In this document: in pieces, positions 34,362 to 43,861 of the stretch
Numbering within the stretch: the stretch's first letter is position 1
How the letters are laid out: each line of letters starts with the position of its first letter
Source: DASRIA01 sp963724065
GTDB lineage: Bacteria; Actinomycetota; Thermoleophilia; Solirubrobacterales; JBBDJG01
Assembly: GCA_963724065.1 (NCBI GenBank)
Contig: CAVRTB010000006.1
Location: 434,001-498,000 of the forward strand
DNA: 64,000 nucleotides
Direction: 5' to 3'
Program-made: the position numbers and the translations under genes
Notes under the pieces: model-generated
What the model saw: only the letters and a program-made list of their open reading frames with translations
The model's database searches: none
What the model was told of the DNA's origin: nothing

Positions 34362-35923
34362 GCGCCGGTTTGCGCGCCCGGTTGACCCTCGATCGCCTTG
34401 CGCTGGCGATCGTGCTGATCGGTGCCGTGCTGCTCGTCGGCTCGCTGGTCGAGGGATCGAGCGACGGTGCCGAGGCGCGTGACGGCGCCGTCCGGCTGGT
34501 GCCGCCGGAGGCGCTCCTCTACGTGCACGCGCGCGTCGAGCCGGACAGCGAGCAGTGGCTTCGCGCGGGCGAGATCGTGCGCGCGCTACCGGCGCTGCGC
34601 AAACTGCGCGATCGTGCCCTCGACAGCATCTCACGCGGAAGGCGCCCGCTCGACTTCGATACTCAGGTGCGCCCCTGGATCGGGGACGAGGCCGCCGTCG
34701 CGCTGCTGCCGGAGGGCCGCCGCGCGACCTCCCTGATCCTCGTTCGCGTCGCGGACCAGGCGCAGGCACGGCGCTTCCTCCAGGGCGCCGGCCGGCCGGC
34801 CGAGCGCCGCCATCGCGGCGTCGCGGTGAGGGTCTACGGAGATCTCGCCGCATCGTTCGTGGGCAAGTACCTGGCGGTGGGAAGCCCCGCCAACGTGCGC
34901 GCCGCGATCGATGCGCGCAGGGGTGCCTCGCTCGCTCGCGCCCCGCTCTTCAGGCGCGCGACCGCGCGGCTGCGGCTCGACGATCCGCTCGCCTATGCAT
35001 GGGCCCCGGCGAAGGGCCTCTCCCGGGTCGTCCGCGGGCGCGAGCCGCTGATCGACCAGGTGCGCGCGTTCGCCGAGCGGCCGGGCCTCGTGGCGGCCGC
35101 GGCGGCGGTGCGCGCCGAGCTCAACGGGATCCGGCTCGCGATCGCGACGCTCGACCGCGCATCGAAACCCGGGACGCAGTTCAGCCCGGCGCTCACCAGG
35201 GATGCGCCCGCGGGGACGATCGCGTTCGTGGGCGCGGCCGGGGTCGACGGCGTGATCGAGCAGCTCGACCGGCTCGCCGGCGGCCAGGTGACGCTGCCGG
35301 GCCTGCTCGAGCGTCTGCGGCGCGACCTCGGCCGCAGCGGCGAGCGCGCGCTGCTGCGCGCCGTGGCCCCGCTTCGCAGACGCGAGGCGGCCGTGATCGT
35401 GACGCCGCCGGTGACCCTGCCCGTCGTCACGCTCGTGGTCGCGGACACGAGCGTCGAGGAGGGGGGAGAGGTGCTCGTGTCGCTTCAGCCCGTGATCGCG
35501 CGCCTGCTGGAGAGCCCATCGCTCGGCCAGGTGCCCGCGATCGTCCCGCGGCGGATCGCGGGCGTCGAGGCCACGACGCTCAGCATCTCCCCGACGCTCA
35601 CGCTCACCTACGCGGCGTTCGACGACAAGCTGGTCGTTTCGACCAGCCCAGCCGGGATTCGCCAGCTCCGCGGGGCCGTCAACCCGCTCGCCGACAATGC
35701 CTCATTCGCCCCCGGCGGCCTACGAGATTTCCTTGATCGGGTGTCCTCGGTAGTCTTTCTCGACCTTCGCCGGCTTTCGACACTCGTCGAGCGAGCCGGC
35801 CTTGCCGCCACGCCCGGGTACCGCGCGATCAAGCCGGACATCGCGAGGATCGGGGCTGTGAGCGGGGTCACGGCAAGCGAGCGGTCTTCGCAGACGGCGG
35901 AAATCTTCATAGAGGTGCCATGA
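34358..35923 (+). CDS. DUF3352 family protein, membrane-anchored
   Basis: 521 aa. One TM segment at about 12-32 (LALAIVLIGAVLLVGSLVEG), then a large extracytoplasmic region starting VRLVPPEALLYVHARVEPD, the typical DUF3352 entry (a protein resembling a substrate-level self-inhibited fold; function unknown). Internal half-repeat: RATSLILVRVADQAQARRFLQ and similar later strands. It is coupled to der by GTGA and to metK by ATGA, so it sits in the middle of a housekeeping operon. Confidence 0.72.
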   Translation: MSAGLRARLTLDRLALAIVLIGAVLLVGSLVEGSSDGAEARDGAVRLVPPEALLYVHARVEPDSEQWLRAGEIVRALPALRKLRDRALDSISRGRRPLDFDTQVRPWIGDEAAVALLPEGRRATSLILVRVADQAQARRFLQGAGRPAERRHRGVAVRVYGDLAASFVGKYLAVGSPANVRAAIDARRGASLARAPLFRRATARLRLDDPLAYAWAPAKGLSRVVRGREPLIDQVRAFAERPGLVAAAAAVRAELNGIRLAIATLDRASKPGTQFSPALTRDAPAGTIAFVGAAGVDGVIEQLDRLAGGQVTLPGLLERLRRDLGRSGERALLRAVAPLRRREAAVIVTPPVTLPVVTLVVADTSVEEGGEVLVSLQPVIARLLESPSLGQVPAIVPRRIAGVEATTLSISPTLTLTYAAFDDKLVVSTSPAGIRQLRGAVNPLADNASFAPGGLRDFLDRVSSVVFLDLRRLSTLVERAGLAATPGYRAIKPDIARIGAVSGVTASERSSQTAEIFIEVP

Positions 35924-37182
35924 GTTCCATCACACAGCTTTCAGACAACGAGTTCCTGTTCACGTCCGAGTCGGTCACGGAGGGCCACCCCGACAAGATC
36001 GCCGACCAGATCTCCGACTCGGTCCTCGACGCGATCCTCACCGACGACCCCAACGGCCGCGTCGCGTGCGAGACGTTCGTGACCACGGGCATGATCGTGG
36101 TGGGCGGCGAGATCACGACCGGCACGTACGTTGACATCCCGAAGATCGCGCGCCGCACTGTCGCCGAGATCGGCTACACCCGCGCCAAATACGGGTTCGA
36201 TGCCGAGACGTGCTCGGTCCTGACCGCGATCGACGAGCAGTCCCCCGACATCGCCCAGGGCGTCGACGACGCCTACGAGGCTCGCCACATCCCGGGCGAC
36301 GACGACCCGCTCGACAAGATCGGCGCGGGCGACCAGGGCATGATGTTCGGCTACGCCACGCGTGAGACCAAGCAGCTGATGCCGATGCCGATCCAGATCG
36401 CGCACACGCTTGCGCGGCGCCTGTCGGAGGTGCGCAAGGACGGGAGCGTCCCCTACCTGCGCCCGGACGGCAAGACGCAGGTGACCGTGCGCTACGAGGA
36501 CGGCAAGCCGATCGAGATCGTGAAGATCCTGATCTCGACCCAGCACGCACCGGGCATCGACAGCGAGGAGAAGATCCAGCCGGACCTCTGGGAGCACGTC
36601 GTCGAGCCCGTGCTGCAGGCCGACTACCGCGAGCTCTACACGGAGAACGAGCTCCGCCAGGGCCTGATGGTCAACCCCACCGGCAAGTTCGAGATCGGCG
36701 GCCCGATGGGCGACGCCGGGCTCACCGGGCGCAAGATCATCGTCGACACCTACGGTGGCGCGGCGCGCCACGGTGGTGGGGCGTTCTCCGGCAAGGACCC
36801 CTCGAAGGTGGACCGCTCCGCGGCCTACGCCGCCCGCTACGTGGCGAAGAACGTGGTCGCCGCCGAGCTCGCCGACCGCTGCGAGGTGCAGGTGGCATAC
36901 GCGATCGGCGTCGCCCACCCGCTCTCGCTGATGGTCGAGACCTACGGCACCGAGCGCGTGTCGCCCTCGCGCATCGTCGAGCTCGTCGACAAGCACTTCG
37001 ACCTGCGCCCGGGAGCGATCGTGCGCGACCTCGACCTGCGCCGGCCGATCTTCCGCAAGACCGCGGCCTACGGCCACTTCGGCCGCGATGACGCGGACTT
37101 CACCTGGGAGAAGACCGACAAGGCCGCCGCGCTGCGCGCCGACGCCGGCATCGCCGAGAAGGCCGGGACCGCCAGCTCCTAG
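35920..37182 (+). CDS. metK: S-adenosylmethionine synthetase
   Basis: 420 aa. TEGHPDKIADQISD (His23), GAGDQGMMFGYA, the GGGAFSGKDPSKVDRSAAY loop and DRCEVQVAYAIGVAHP are all present, giving the ATP, methionine and Mg/K sites. It forms SAM from ATP and methionine. The ATG overlaps the DUF3352 stop (ATGA), leaving no room for a leader or SAM riboswitch. It is the last gene of the operon, before a hairpin at 37218. Confidence 0.97.
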   Translation: MSSITQLSDNEFLFTSESVTEGHPDKIADQISDSVLDAILTDDPNGRVACETFVTTGMIVVGGEITTGTYVDIPKIARRTVAEIGYTRAKYGFDAETCSVLTAIDEQSPDIAQGVDDAYEARHIPGDDDPLDKIGAGDQGMMFGYATRETKQLMPMPIQIAHTLARRLSEVRKDGSVPYLRPDGKTQVTVRYEDGKPIEIVKILISTQHAPGIDSEEKIQPDLWEHVVEPVLQADYRELYTENELRQGLMVNPTGKFEIGGPMGDAGLTGRKIIVDTYGGAARHGGGAFSGKDPSKVDRSAAYAARYVAKNVVAAELADRCEVQVAYAIGVAHPLSLMVETYGTERVSPSRIVELVDKHFDLRPGAIVRDLDLRRPIFRKTAAYGHFGRDDADFTWEKTDKAAALRADAGIAEKAGTASS

Positions 37183-37217
37183 GGATGTAGCGCCCCCGGC
37201 GCCCCGGACCCCGCAGC

Positions 37218-37267
37218 GCCGAACGTCCCTCATCCCTCCCTGTAGGGGGGTGTTTGGGACGTTCGGC
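37218..37267. terminator. Long inverted repeat between metK and the convergent beta-helix gene
   Basis: GCCGAACGTCCC (37218-37229) and GGGACGTTCGGC (37256-37267) are a perfect 12-bp inverted repeat. Inside lies CCTCCC-TGTA-GGGGGG. An outer pair GTAGCG (37187-37192) and CGCTAC (37275-37280) can extend it. It sits in the 115-nt gap between convergent genes, so a bidirectional terminator is likely, though there is no U-run. Confidence 0.65.
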
Positions 37268-37297
37268 GGGTGGACGCTACGGGTCGCTGCTATGCGA

Positions 37298-38614
37298 TCA
37301 CTTGCAGGAGATGTTCAGACACTGGAGCGGATTGCCGTTGGCGGAAGCCTTGTTGCCGCCGGCGTCGATCGTGTCGGGAACTGCTTCGATTCCGAGGTCG
37401 CCATTCCCGTTCGCCTTGTTCCTGCCAACAGTCGACGCGCCGCCCGCGACGTCGATGCCGTCGTCGCGATTCTTGAGCGCGAAGTTGGCCAGCACGATCG
37501 CCTCGGACTCGAGCAGCTCCATGCCGTCGACCTCCGCGTCGCGGACCCGGTTCCCCTCATAGCGGTTGCCTTGGGAATCGCGCGACTCGATGCCCCATTG
37601 GCCGCCTCTGATCGAGTTGTCCAGGATGCGGTTGTCGCGAGCGAAGCGCAATCGGATTCCGGTCCCCCCGACCTGGACGGAGTTCTCGGCCACGGTGGCG
37701 CCCTCGACGCGGGAGATGATCACCCCGGCGACACCTCCGACGATGTCGTTGCCCACGACCTGAATGGCTTCCGGGCCTTCGAGGTTGCCGGTGACGTCGA
37801 CCGCGGTCCCGTTGGTCGTGAAGCTGTTGCCGGCGACGGAGACACGCGGACTCTGGATCAGCTGGACCGCGATACCGGCGCCTGACACGACGTTCCGCGA
37901 AACCGAACTGTCCGAGGTCCCGAACAACGAGATTGCATTGATGCCGCCCTCGACGCGGTTTTCGATGACCGCGTTCGAGTCTCCGGCGTCCAGGGTCAGC
38001 AGGTCTCTGAACGAGATGCCGTTGAAGGGATTCGCGGTCAAGGTGTTTCCGGCCACGACGTTCTCCTCGGAGCGCTCCGCGAGCAGGCCGCCCGACGTGT
38101 GGTCGAGCAGGCTGCCGTTCCGCGAAAGATTGCTGCTCTCGACGCGGTTGCGATGAGCTGCGTCGAGCCGGATCCCGTTGGATCTGTTCGAGTGCGCGTA
38201 GACCTTGGTGAGCACGTTGTCGTGCGAGCCCACGAGCTCCGCGCCGTAGTTCAGGTTGTCCCGCAGCTCCAGCATGTCGAGTGTGCTTCCTGTGCTTCCA
38301 GCCGCCATGCGGATGCCGACGGAGAACTCTCGAACGACGCCGTTTCGGACGGTGACGGCGTCCTCTCCGAAGCTCGCGATGCCCGTACCGCCCAGCGGTG
38401 TGCCGTCCACCACATGGCCGCCGAGATCCACCGTGATCCCGCCGGCGCCCACGATCAGGCCGAAGCTCGTGCAGTTGACGAGGTCGCTGTCGAGGGTCGT
38501 GTCGGCGGTCAGCACGTCGCCGCAGCCGACATGCGCGCCCATGCTGTCCGCCGGCGCAATCGTTCCCGCCATCACGAGACCTCCGACGACGAGTGTGATG
38601 AGTCGTGCCTTCAT
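37298..38614 (-). CDS. Secreted right-handed parallel beta-helix protein
   Basis: 438 aa from ATG 38614, with GGAGGGG upstream. Signal peptide 1-27 (LITLVVGGLVMAGTIAPADSMG), then GCGDVLTADTTLDSDLVNC with a likely disulfide. Twenty-residue coils recur with N-G-I, N-R-V and N-x-I-x-x-N ladder motifs (NGIRLDAAHRNRVESSN, GIRLRFARDNRILDNS), the pattern of NosD/periplasmic copper-binding and pectate-lyase-like folds. A second Cys pair is at the C-terminus (LQCLNISCK). No catalytic set is visible. It is convergent with metK. Confidence 0.8.
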   Translation of the reverse strand: MKARLITLVVGGLVMAGTIAPADSMGAHVGCGDVLTADTTLDSDLVNCTSFGLIVGAGGITVDLGGHVVDGTPLGGTGIASFGEDAVTVRNGVVREFSVGIRMAAGSTGSTLDMLELRDNLNYGAELVGSHDNVLTKVYAHSNRSNGIRLDAAHRNRVESSNLSRNGSLLDHTSGGLLAERSEENVVAGNTLTANPFNGISFRDLLTLDAGDSNAVIENRVEGGINAISLFGTSDSSVSRNVVSGAGIAVQLIQSPRVSVAGNSFTTNGTAVDVTGNLEGPEAIQVVGNDIVGGVAGVIISRVEGATVAENSVQVGGTGIRLRFARDNRILDNSIRGGQWGIESRDSQGNRYEGNRVRDAEVDGMELLESEAIVLANFALKNRDDGIDVAGGASTVGRNKANGNGDLGIEAVPDTIDAGGNKASANGNPLQCLNISCK

Positions 38615-38695
38615 GCGCCCCTCCGTTCGCGCTTCGGGGCTACCGTAGCCGCCGCTCCCGACTCGTGCAAGCCACCGGTCGTCCGCCGCGCTGCC

Positions 38696-38701
38696 TAGTC
38701 T
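38696..38701 (+). promoter_or_regulatory. -10-like element 6 nt before priA
   Basis: TAGTCT ends 6 nt before ATG 38708, as expected for a leaderless mRNA; the beta-helix gene is divergent at 38614. Confidence 0.4.
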
Positions 38702-38707
38702 CGCGAC

Positions 38708-40894
38708 ATGCGTGCGATCGCCCGCGTGGAACCGCTGACCACGGCCCGTGCCCTGCGCGGGCCGTTCGACTACCGCATCCCGCAGCACATGGAGGGCGTC
38801 GACGTGGGCTCCGTGCTGCTCGTGCCCTTCGGGCGGCGGCGGATCCTCGGCTTGGTGGTGGGCGTCGGCGACCGCACCGAAGTGCCGGCCGACCGGCTGG
38901 TCGAGCCGGTCAGGGCGCTCGAGGCCGGGGTGCCCGCGGACCTCGTCGACCTCGGCCTGTGGCTTGCCGAGGCCTACTGCTCGACGCCCGCGCGCGGCCT
39001 CGCGCTCGTGCTGCCGCCGGGCACGGGAACCTCGCCGCGGGCCGCCCCGGGCGCCTCGGCGCGTGAGCTGCTCGAGGCGACGCTCACCCCCGCGGGGCGT
39101 GATGCCCTGGCCGGGGCGGGGCCGGCGCGGCTCGGGCCCAACCAGCACGCTGCGCTCGGCCGGCTCGCGCGCGGTCCCTCCACGGCGGCGGAGCTGGCCG
39201 TCGCGCACTCCACGCTCACGAGCCTCGAGCGGCGCGGCCTGCTCTCGATCGGCAAGCGCGAGGTCGCGCGCCGCCCCGCGGCGATCGAGCGCGGAGGGGA
39301 GGCCGGCACCGAGGCGACCCCGGAGCGGGTGCTGACCGGCGCCCAGGAGGCCGCGCTCGGCTCCGTGCTCGAGCCGCTGCGCGCCCGCCGGCACGAGGCA
39401 CTGCTCCTGCACGGCGTGACCGGGAGCGGCAAGACCGAGGTCTACCTGCGCGCCGCCGAGGCGGCGCTCGACCAGGGACGTTCGGCGATCGTGATGGTGC
39501 CCGAGATCGCGCTCACGCCGCAAACGGCGCGCCGCTTCGAGGAGCGCTTCGGCGACCGCGTCGCGATCCTGCACTCGAAGCTCGGGCTCGGCGAGCGCTA
39601 CGACGAGTGGCGGCGCCTGCGTGACGGCCGCGCGCGCATCTGCGTGGGCCCGCGCTCGGCGGTATTCGCGCCGCTCACCGACCTCGGCCTCGTCGTCGTG
39701 GACGAGGAGCACGACTCCGCCTACAAGCAGGAGAGCGACCCGCGCTACGACGCGCGTGACGTCGCCGCGCGGCGCGCACGCCTGGCGGGCGCCGTGCTCG
39801 TCTGCGGCAGCGCCACGCCGCGCGCGGAGAGTTGGCTGCGCATGCGCACGCTCTCGTTGCCCGCGCGCGTTGACGGGCTCGAGCTGCCGCCGGTCGAGCT
39901 GCTCGACATGCGCGGGCTGCGTCACGCGCTGCACCCGGATGCGCGGCGCGCGCTCGAGGACGTGCGCAACCGCGGCCGCAAGGCGATCGTGTTGGTGAAC
40001 CGCCGGGGGTGGGCCGCGTTCGTGGAATGCCGCGACTGCGGTCGCACCTGGATGTGCCCGCACTGCGACGTCACGCTCACGCTGCATCGTGAGGCGGTGC
40101 CCGCGCAGCTCGCGTGTCACCACTGCGGTCACAGCGAGCGTGCCGCGCAGGCATGCCCTGACTGCGGCTCGACCTCGGTCTCGCGTCACGGCGCCGGCAC
40201 CCAGCGCGTCGAGGCCGAGCTGCGCGAGGCGCTCGCACCGCTGCCCGTCTTCCGCCTCGACGCCGACGCGGGGCGGCGCAAGCACGGCATCGCGGAGACG
40301 CTCGCCGCCTTTGCGGCAGCCGACGCGGGCGTGCTCGTCGGCACGCAGATGGTCGCCCAGGGCCACGACTTCCCCGAGGTCGAGCTGGCCGTGGTGCAGG
40401 ACGCCGACGCGACCCTGCGCTTCCCGGACTTCCGCGCGGAGGAGCGCACGTTCGCGCTCGTGTCCCAGCTCGCCGGACGCAGCGGGCGCGGGCCGGGCGG
40501 CGGACGCGTGATGGTCCAGACCCTCAGCCCCGATACCCCCTGTCTGCGCTTCGCGGCCGGTCACGACGCCGCGGGCTTCCTCGCGGAGGAGATGGAGCGC
40601 CGCCGTGCGCTCAGCTACCCGCCCTACGCGACGCTGATCGACGTCGTCGCGTCGGCCCCCGACCAGGAGCTGGCGGACGGCGTTGCCGCCCGTGTCGCCG
40701 AGCGGCTCGGCGACCTCCAGGTGCTCGGGCCGGCGCCGCTCTTCCGCCTGAAGGACCTCAACCGCAGCCGCCTCGTGGTGAAGGCCGAGGACCGGCCCGC
40801 CGCGGTGGCCGCGGTCGGCGCCGCGGTCAAGGAGGTCGCGGCCGACCGCAAGCTGCGGGCGGTGAGGCTGACCGTCGACGTCGACCCGCAGTGA
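38708..40894 (+). CDS. priA: Primosomal protein N' (replication restart helicase PriA)
   Basis: 728 aa. N-terminal DNA-binding domain (FDYRIPQHM...PFGRRRILGLVVG), helicase core with Walker A GVTGSGKTE near 237, DEEH box near 332, zinc cysteines CRDCGRTWMCPHC, CHHCGH and CPDCGS between about 441 and 488, and GTQMVAQGHDFP of motif V. Many actinobacterial PriA proteins have lost helicase motifs; here they look intact. It reloads DnaB at stalled forks. It starts a run of genes leading to def, fmt and rsmB. Confidence 0.93.
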   Translation: MRAIARVEPLTTARALRGPFDYRIPQHMEGVDVGSVLLVPFGRRRILGLVVGVGDRTEVPADRLVEPVRALEAGVPADLVDLGLWLAEAYCSTPARGLALVLPPGTGTSPRAAPGASARELLEATLTPAGRDALAGAGPARLGPNQHAALGRLARGPSTAAELAVAHSTLTSLERRGLLSIGKREVARRPAAIERGGEAGTEATPERVLTGAQEAALGSVLEPLRARRHEALLLHGVTGSGKTEVYLRAAEAALDQGRSAIVMVPEIALTPQTARRFEERFGDRVAILHSKLGLGERYDEWRRLRDGRARICVGPRSAVFAPLTDLGLVVVDEEHDSAYKQESDPRYDARDVAARRARLAGAVLVCGSATPRAESWLRMRTLSLPARVDGLELPPVELLDMRGLRHALHPDARRALEDVRNRGRKAIVLVNRRGWAAFVECRDCGRTWMCPHCDVTLTLHREAVPAQLACHHCGHSERAAQACPDCGSTSVSRHGAGTQRVEAELREALAPLPVFRLDADAGRRKHGIAETLAAFAAADAGVLVGTQMVAQGHDFPEVELAVVQDADATLRFPDFRAEERTFALVSQLAGRSGRGPGGGRVMVQTLSPDTPCLRFAAGHDAAGFLAEEMERRRALSYPPYATLIDVVASAPDQELADGVAARVAERLGDLQVLGPAPLFRLKDLNRSRLVVKAEDRPAAVAAVGAAVKEVAADRKLRAVRLTVDVDPQ

Positions 40895-40973
40895 GGTGAG
40901 CGCGGCGGCGGAGTGCCCGTTCTGCACGCGCATCCGCGGGCACGAGGGCCTCTAGGCGGGCCGTAGCCGTTGC

Positions 40974-40979
40974 TAGACT
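40974..40979 (+). promoter_or_regulatory. -10-like element 8 nt before def
   Basis: TAGACT ends 8 nt before ATG 40988. It fits a leaderless transcript for def. Confidence 0.4.
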
Positions 40980-40987
40980 CGCCGCGG

Positions 40988-41647
40988 ATGGCGGCTAGCG
41001 AGGAAAACGGCCGTCCGGTGGACGTCGAGGAGATCGAGGAGCCGGTCGAGGAAACGGCCGAGGACGCCGTCGAGCGCCCGCCTCTCGATCCCGAGACGGA
41101 GGCACGCAGAGAGCGTGCACTTGCACTGGTCCGGACCTTTGGTGACCCGGCGCTGCGCGCAAGCGCGGTCGCTGTCACGCGCTTCGATGAATCGCTGCTC
41201 GTCGAGGTTGCGCGGATGGAGCAGCTGATGGCCGACGCGCTCGGCCTCGGGCTGGCCGCCACGCAGCTCGCGGTCATGCACCGCCTGTTCGTGTACCGGG
41301 TCGGCGCCGACGCGCCGCTCGTCGCGGTCGTCAACCCGCGGATCGAGTGGTCCTCCGAAGAGCAGGAGACCGCGGAGGAGGGCTGCCTCAGCCTGCCGAG
41401 CGTGCTCGTCGACGTCGAGCGACCGCTCCACGTGCGCGTCAGCGCGCAGGACGAGCAGGGTGAGCCGATCCTGCTCGAGGCGTCGGGGCTCGAGGCGCGC
41501 GTGATCCAGCACGAGATGGACCACCTCGACGGCGTGCTGATCCTCGATCACGCGACGAAGGACCAGCGCAAGGAGGCGATGCGGGCACTGCGCGGCGCCG
41601 GCGAGGAGCACTCGCACACGCCCTCTCGCAGCGCCGAGTCCGTCTGA
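40988..41647 (+). CDS. def: Peptide deformylase
   Basis: 219 aa. Motif 1 GLGLAATQ (about 86-93), motif 2 EGCLSLP (Cys metal ligand) and motif 3 QHEMDHLDG with His175, Glu176 and His179. It removes the formyl group from nascent proteins using Fe or Zn. An unusual acidic N-terminal extension of about 50 residues (EEIEEPVEETAEDAVE) precedes the catalytic domain. ATG 40988 is 8 nt after a -10-like TAGACT; TTG 40970 is an alternative. def is followed by fmt, as expected. Confidence 0.93.
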   Translation: MAASEENGRPVDVEEIEEPVEETAEDAVERPPLDPETEARRERALALVRTFGDPALRASAVAVTRFDESLLVEVARMEQLMADALGLGLAATQLAVMHRLFVYRVGADAPLVAVVNPRIEWSSEEQETAEEGCLSLPSVLVDVERPLHVRVSAQDEQGEPILLEASGLEARVIQHEMDHLDGVLILDHATKDQRKEAMRALRGAGEEHSHTPSRSAESV

Positions 41648-41654
41648 GCACCGC

Positions 41655-42566
41655 GTGCGGACCGTCTATCTCGGCACCTCGGATTTCGCGGTCGAGGTCC
41701 TGACGACGCTCACGGCCTCGCCGCACGCCCCGGTGCTGGTCGTGACGCCGCCGGACCGGCCGAAGGGCCGCGGCCGGCGCACCGCTGCGCCGCCGGCGGC
41801 CGCGGCGGCCCGCGCGCTCGGCCTGCCCGTGCTCCAGGCCGCGAGCGTCAACGACCCAGCCGCGCAGGCGGCGATCGAGGCGGCCCGGCCGGACGCGATC
41901 GCGGTCTGCCAGTTCGGGCAGCTCGTCAAGGAGCCGCTGCTCTCGCGTCACCTGATGCTCAACGTGCACCCCTCGGTGCTTCCCCGCTGGCGCGGGGCGG
42001 CGCCGATCGAGCGCGCGCTGATCGCCGGCGACGAGCGCACGGGCGTGACGATCTTCAGGCTCACCGAGGGCCTCGACAGCGGGCCGACCGCGCTCATCCG
42101 GGAGATCGCGATCGAGCCGGGCGACACGCGCGGGACGCTCGGTGACCGGCTCGCCGCACTCGGGGCCGCCGCACTGATCGAGGCGCTCGACCTCGCCGAG
42201 CGAGGCGCCCTCGAGCTCACCGAGCAGCCTCTCGACGGGGCGACCTACGCGGAGAAGATCGCGCCGGCCGAGCGGCGGCTCGACCCCGGCCGGCCCGCAG
42301 CGGAGCTGGCGCGCGTCGTGCGCGCGCTGACACCAGGCGTGGGTGCCTTCATCGAGCTCGAGGGCGGGGAGCGCCTCGGCGTCGAGCAGGCCCGTGCCGT
42401 GCACGACGGACCCGGCCCGGGGGAGGTCACCGCGCATGAGAGCCGCTTGCTCGTCGGCTGCGATCCCGGTGCGCTCGAGCTCGAGACCGTAAAGCCCGCG
42501 GGCAAGCGGGCGATGCCGGCGGCCGACTACCTGCGCGGCCACACGCCCGCGAAGCGCGTGGCCTGA
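41655..42566 (+). CDS. fmt: Methionyl-tRNA formyltransferase
   Basis: 303 aa. Catalytic Asn103 and His105 in LNVHPSVLPRWRGAAPIERA and Asp141 in GLDSGPTAL match the family triad. The C-terminal OB-like domain recognises tRNA-fMet. It uses 10-formyl-THF. GTG start 7 nt after def; rsmB follows 2 nt after the stop. Confidence 0.94.
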   Translation: MRTVYLGTSDFAVEVLTTLTASPHAPVLVVTPPDRPKGRGRRTAAPPAAAAARALGLPVLQAASVNDPAAQAAIEAARPDAIAVCQFGQLVKEPLLSRHLMLNVHPSVLPRWRGAAPIERALIAGDERTGVTIFRLTEGLDSGPTALIREIAIEPGDTRGTLGDRLAALGAAALIEALDLAERGALELTEQPLDGATYAEKIAPAERRLDPGRPAAELARVVRALTPGVGAFIELEGGERLGVEQARAVHDGPGPGEVTAHESRLLVGCDPGALELETVKPAGKRAMPAADYLRGHTPAKRVA

Positions 42567-42568
42567 GC

Positions 42569-43861
42569 ATGGCGACCGCCGCACGGCGCTGCGCCTACGC
42601 GGTCACGCGCCGCGTGTCCGAGCGCGACTCCTATACGGACCTCGCGTTCCGCGCCGAGGCCAAGCGCCACGAGCTCGACCCCCGCGATCGCGCGTTCGCG
42701 ATGCGGCTCTCCTATGGCGTGGTGCAGCGCCGCCGCCTTCTCGACCACGTGCTCGACGGGATCTCGGAGCGCCCCGCGGCCGACCTCGACCCGCCGGTCG
42801 TCGCCGCGCTGCGGCTCGGCGCCTATCAGCTGCTCTACATGGACGGGGTCGCGGATCACGCCGCGGTGACCGAGTCGGTCGACCTCGCGCGGGAGGCGGG
42901 CAGCCGCGGCCACGGGCTCGTGAACGCGGTGCTGCGCCGCGCCGCGCGCGAGGGCCGTGCCGTGATCGACGGCCTGCGCGACACGAGCGCCGAGCAGGCC
43001 GCGCTCCTGCATTCGCATCCCGACTGGGTCGCGCAGATGTGGTGGGAGCACCTCGGCCCGGACCCGGCGCGCGAGCTGATGATCGCCGACAACGAGCCGG
43101 CCGAGAGCGCGACGCGGGTCAACACGCTGCGCGCGAGCGCGGAGGAGGTCCTCGGCGAGCTCGCGCGTGAGGGCGTGACTGCGACCGCCGACACCGCGAT
43201 CCCCGAGGCGCTCGTGCTCGCGAGCCCCTACGACCTGCACGGCTCGCGGCTCTTCGCGCTCGGCGCCGTGATGCCGCAGTCGCGCGGCTCGATGATGGTC
43301 GCGCGCGCGGTCGACCCGCAGCCCGGGGAGCGGGTCCTCGACCTGTGCGCGGCCCCGGGGGGGAAGACGACGCACCTGGCCGCCCTGATGGGCGACGAGG
43401 GCGAGGTCGTCGCGGTTGAGCTCGACCCGCGGCGCGCGCGCGACGCGGCCCGCAACGCCGAGCGCCTGGGCGTGTCGATCGTGGAGCTGGTCGTCGGGGA
43501 CGCGGCCGAGCCGGGCTTCGGGACCGGCTACGACCGCGTGCTCGTGGACCCGCCGTGCTCCGACCTCGGGACGCTGCGCTCGCGACCGGACGCGCGCTGG
43601 CGCAAATCGCCCCAGCAGGTCGCCGAGCTTGCCACCCTCCAGGCGCGGATCCTCGACTCCGCGGTGCAGGCGCTGCGCCCGGGCGGGCGCCTCGTCTACT
43701 CGACCTGCACGATCAGCCCGCGCGAGAACGAGCAGCAGGCGCAGGCGCTGGTCGATCGCCACGACGGCCTCGTGGCGCTCGACCGGCCGTTCGTTCAAAC
43801 TCTGCCCCACCGCGACCACACGGACGGCTTCTTCATCGCGACCTTCGCCAAACATGAATGA
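42569..43861 (+). CDS. rsmB: 16S rRNA (cytosine-C5)-methyltransferase RsmB
   Basis: 430 aa. N-terminal NusB-like RNA-binding domain (about 1-130), then a SAM-dependent RsmB/Nop2 domain: VLDLCAAPGGKTTHLAAL, DPPCSDLG with Cys330 and YSTCTISPRENE with nucleophile Cys380. It methylates C967 of 16S rRNA. Part of the def-fmt-rsmB operon; its 3' end overlaps the small zinc-ribbon gene by 8 nt. Confidence 0.94.
   Translation: MATAARRCAYAVTRRVSERDSYTDLAFRAEAKRHELDPRDRAFAMRLSYGVVQRRRLLDHVLDGISERPAADLDPPVVAALRLGAYQLLYMDGVADHAAVTESVDLAREAGSRGHGLVNAVLRRAAREGRAVIDGLRDTSAEQAALLHSHPDWVAQMWWEHLGPDPARELMIADNEPAESATRVNTLRASAEEVLGELAREGVTATADTAIPEALVLASPYDLHGSRLFALGAVMPQSRGSMMVARAVDPQPGERVLDLCAAPGGKTTHLAALMGDEGEVVAVELDPRRARDAARNAERLGVSIVELVVGDAAEPGFGTGYDRVLVDPPCSDLGTLRSRPDARWRKSPQQVAELATLQARILDSAVQALRPGGRLVYSTCTISPRENEQQAQALVDRHDGLVALDRPFVQTLPHRDHTDGFFIATFAKHE

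Noticed and set aside
38615..40933. Upstream extension of the minus-strand beta-helix frame through priA
   Set aside because: The signal peptide and GGAGGGG site fix the start at 38614; the extension is antisense to priA and has no protein-like features.
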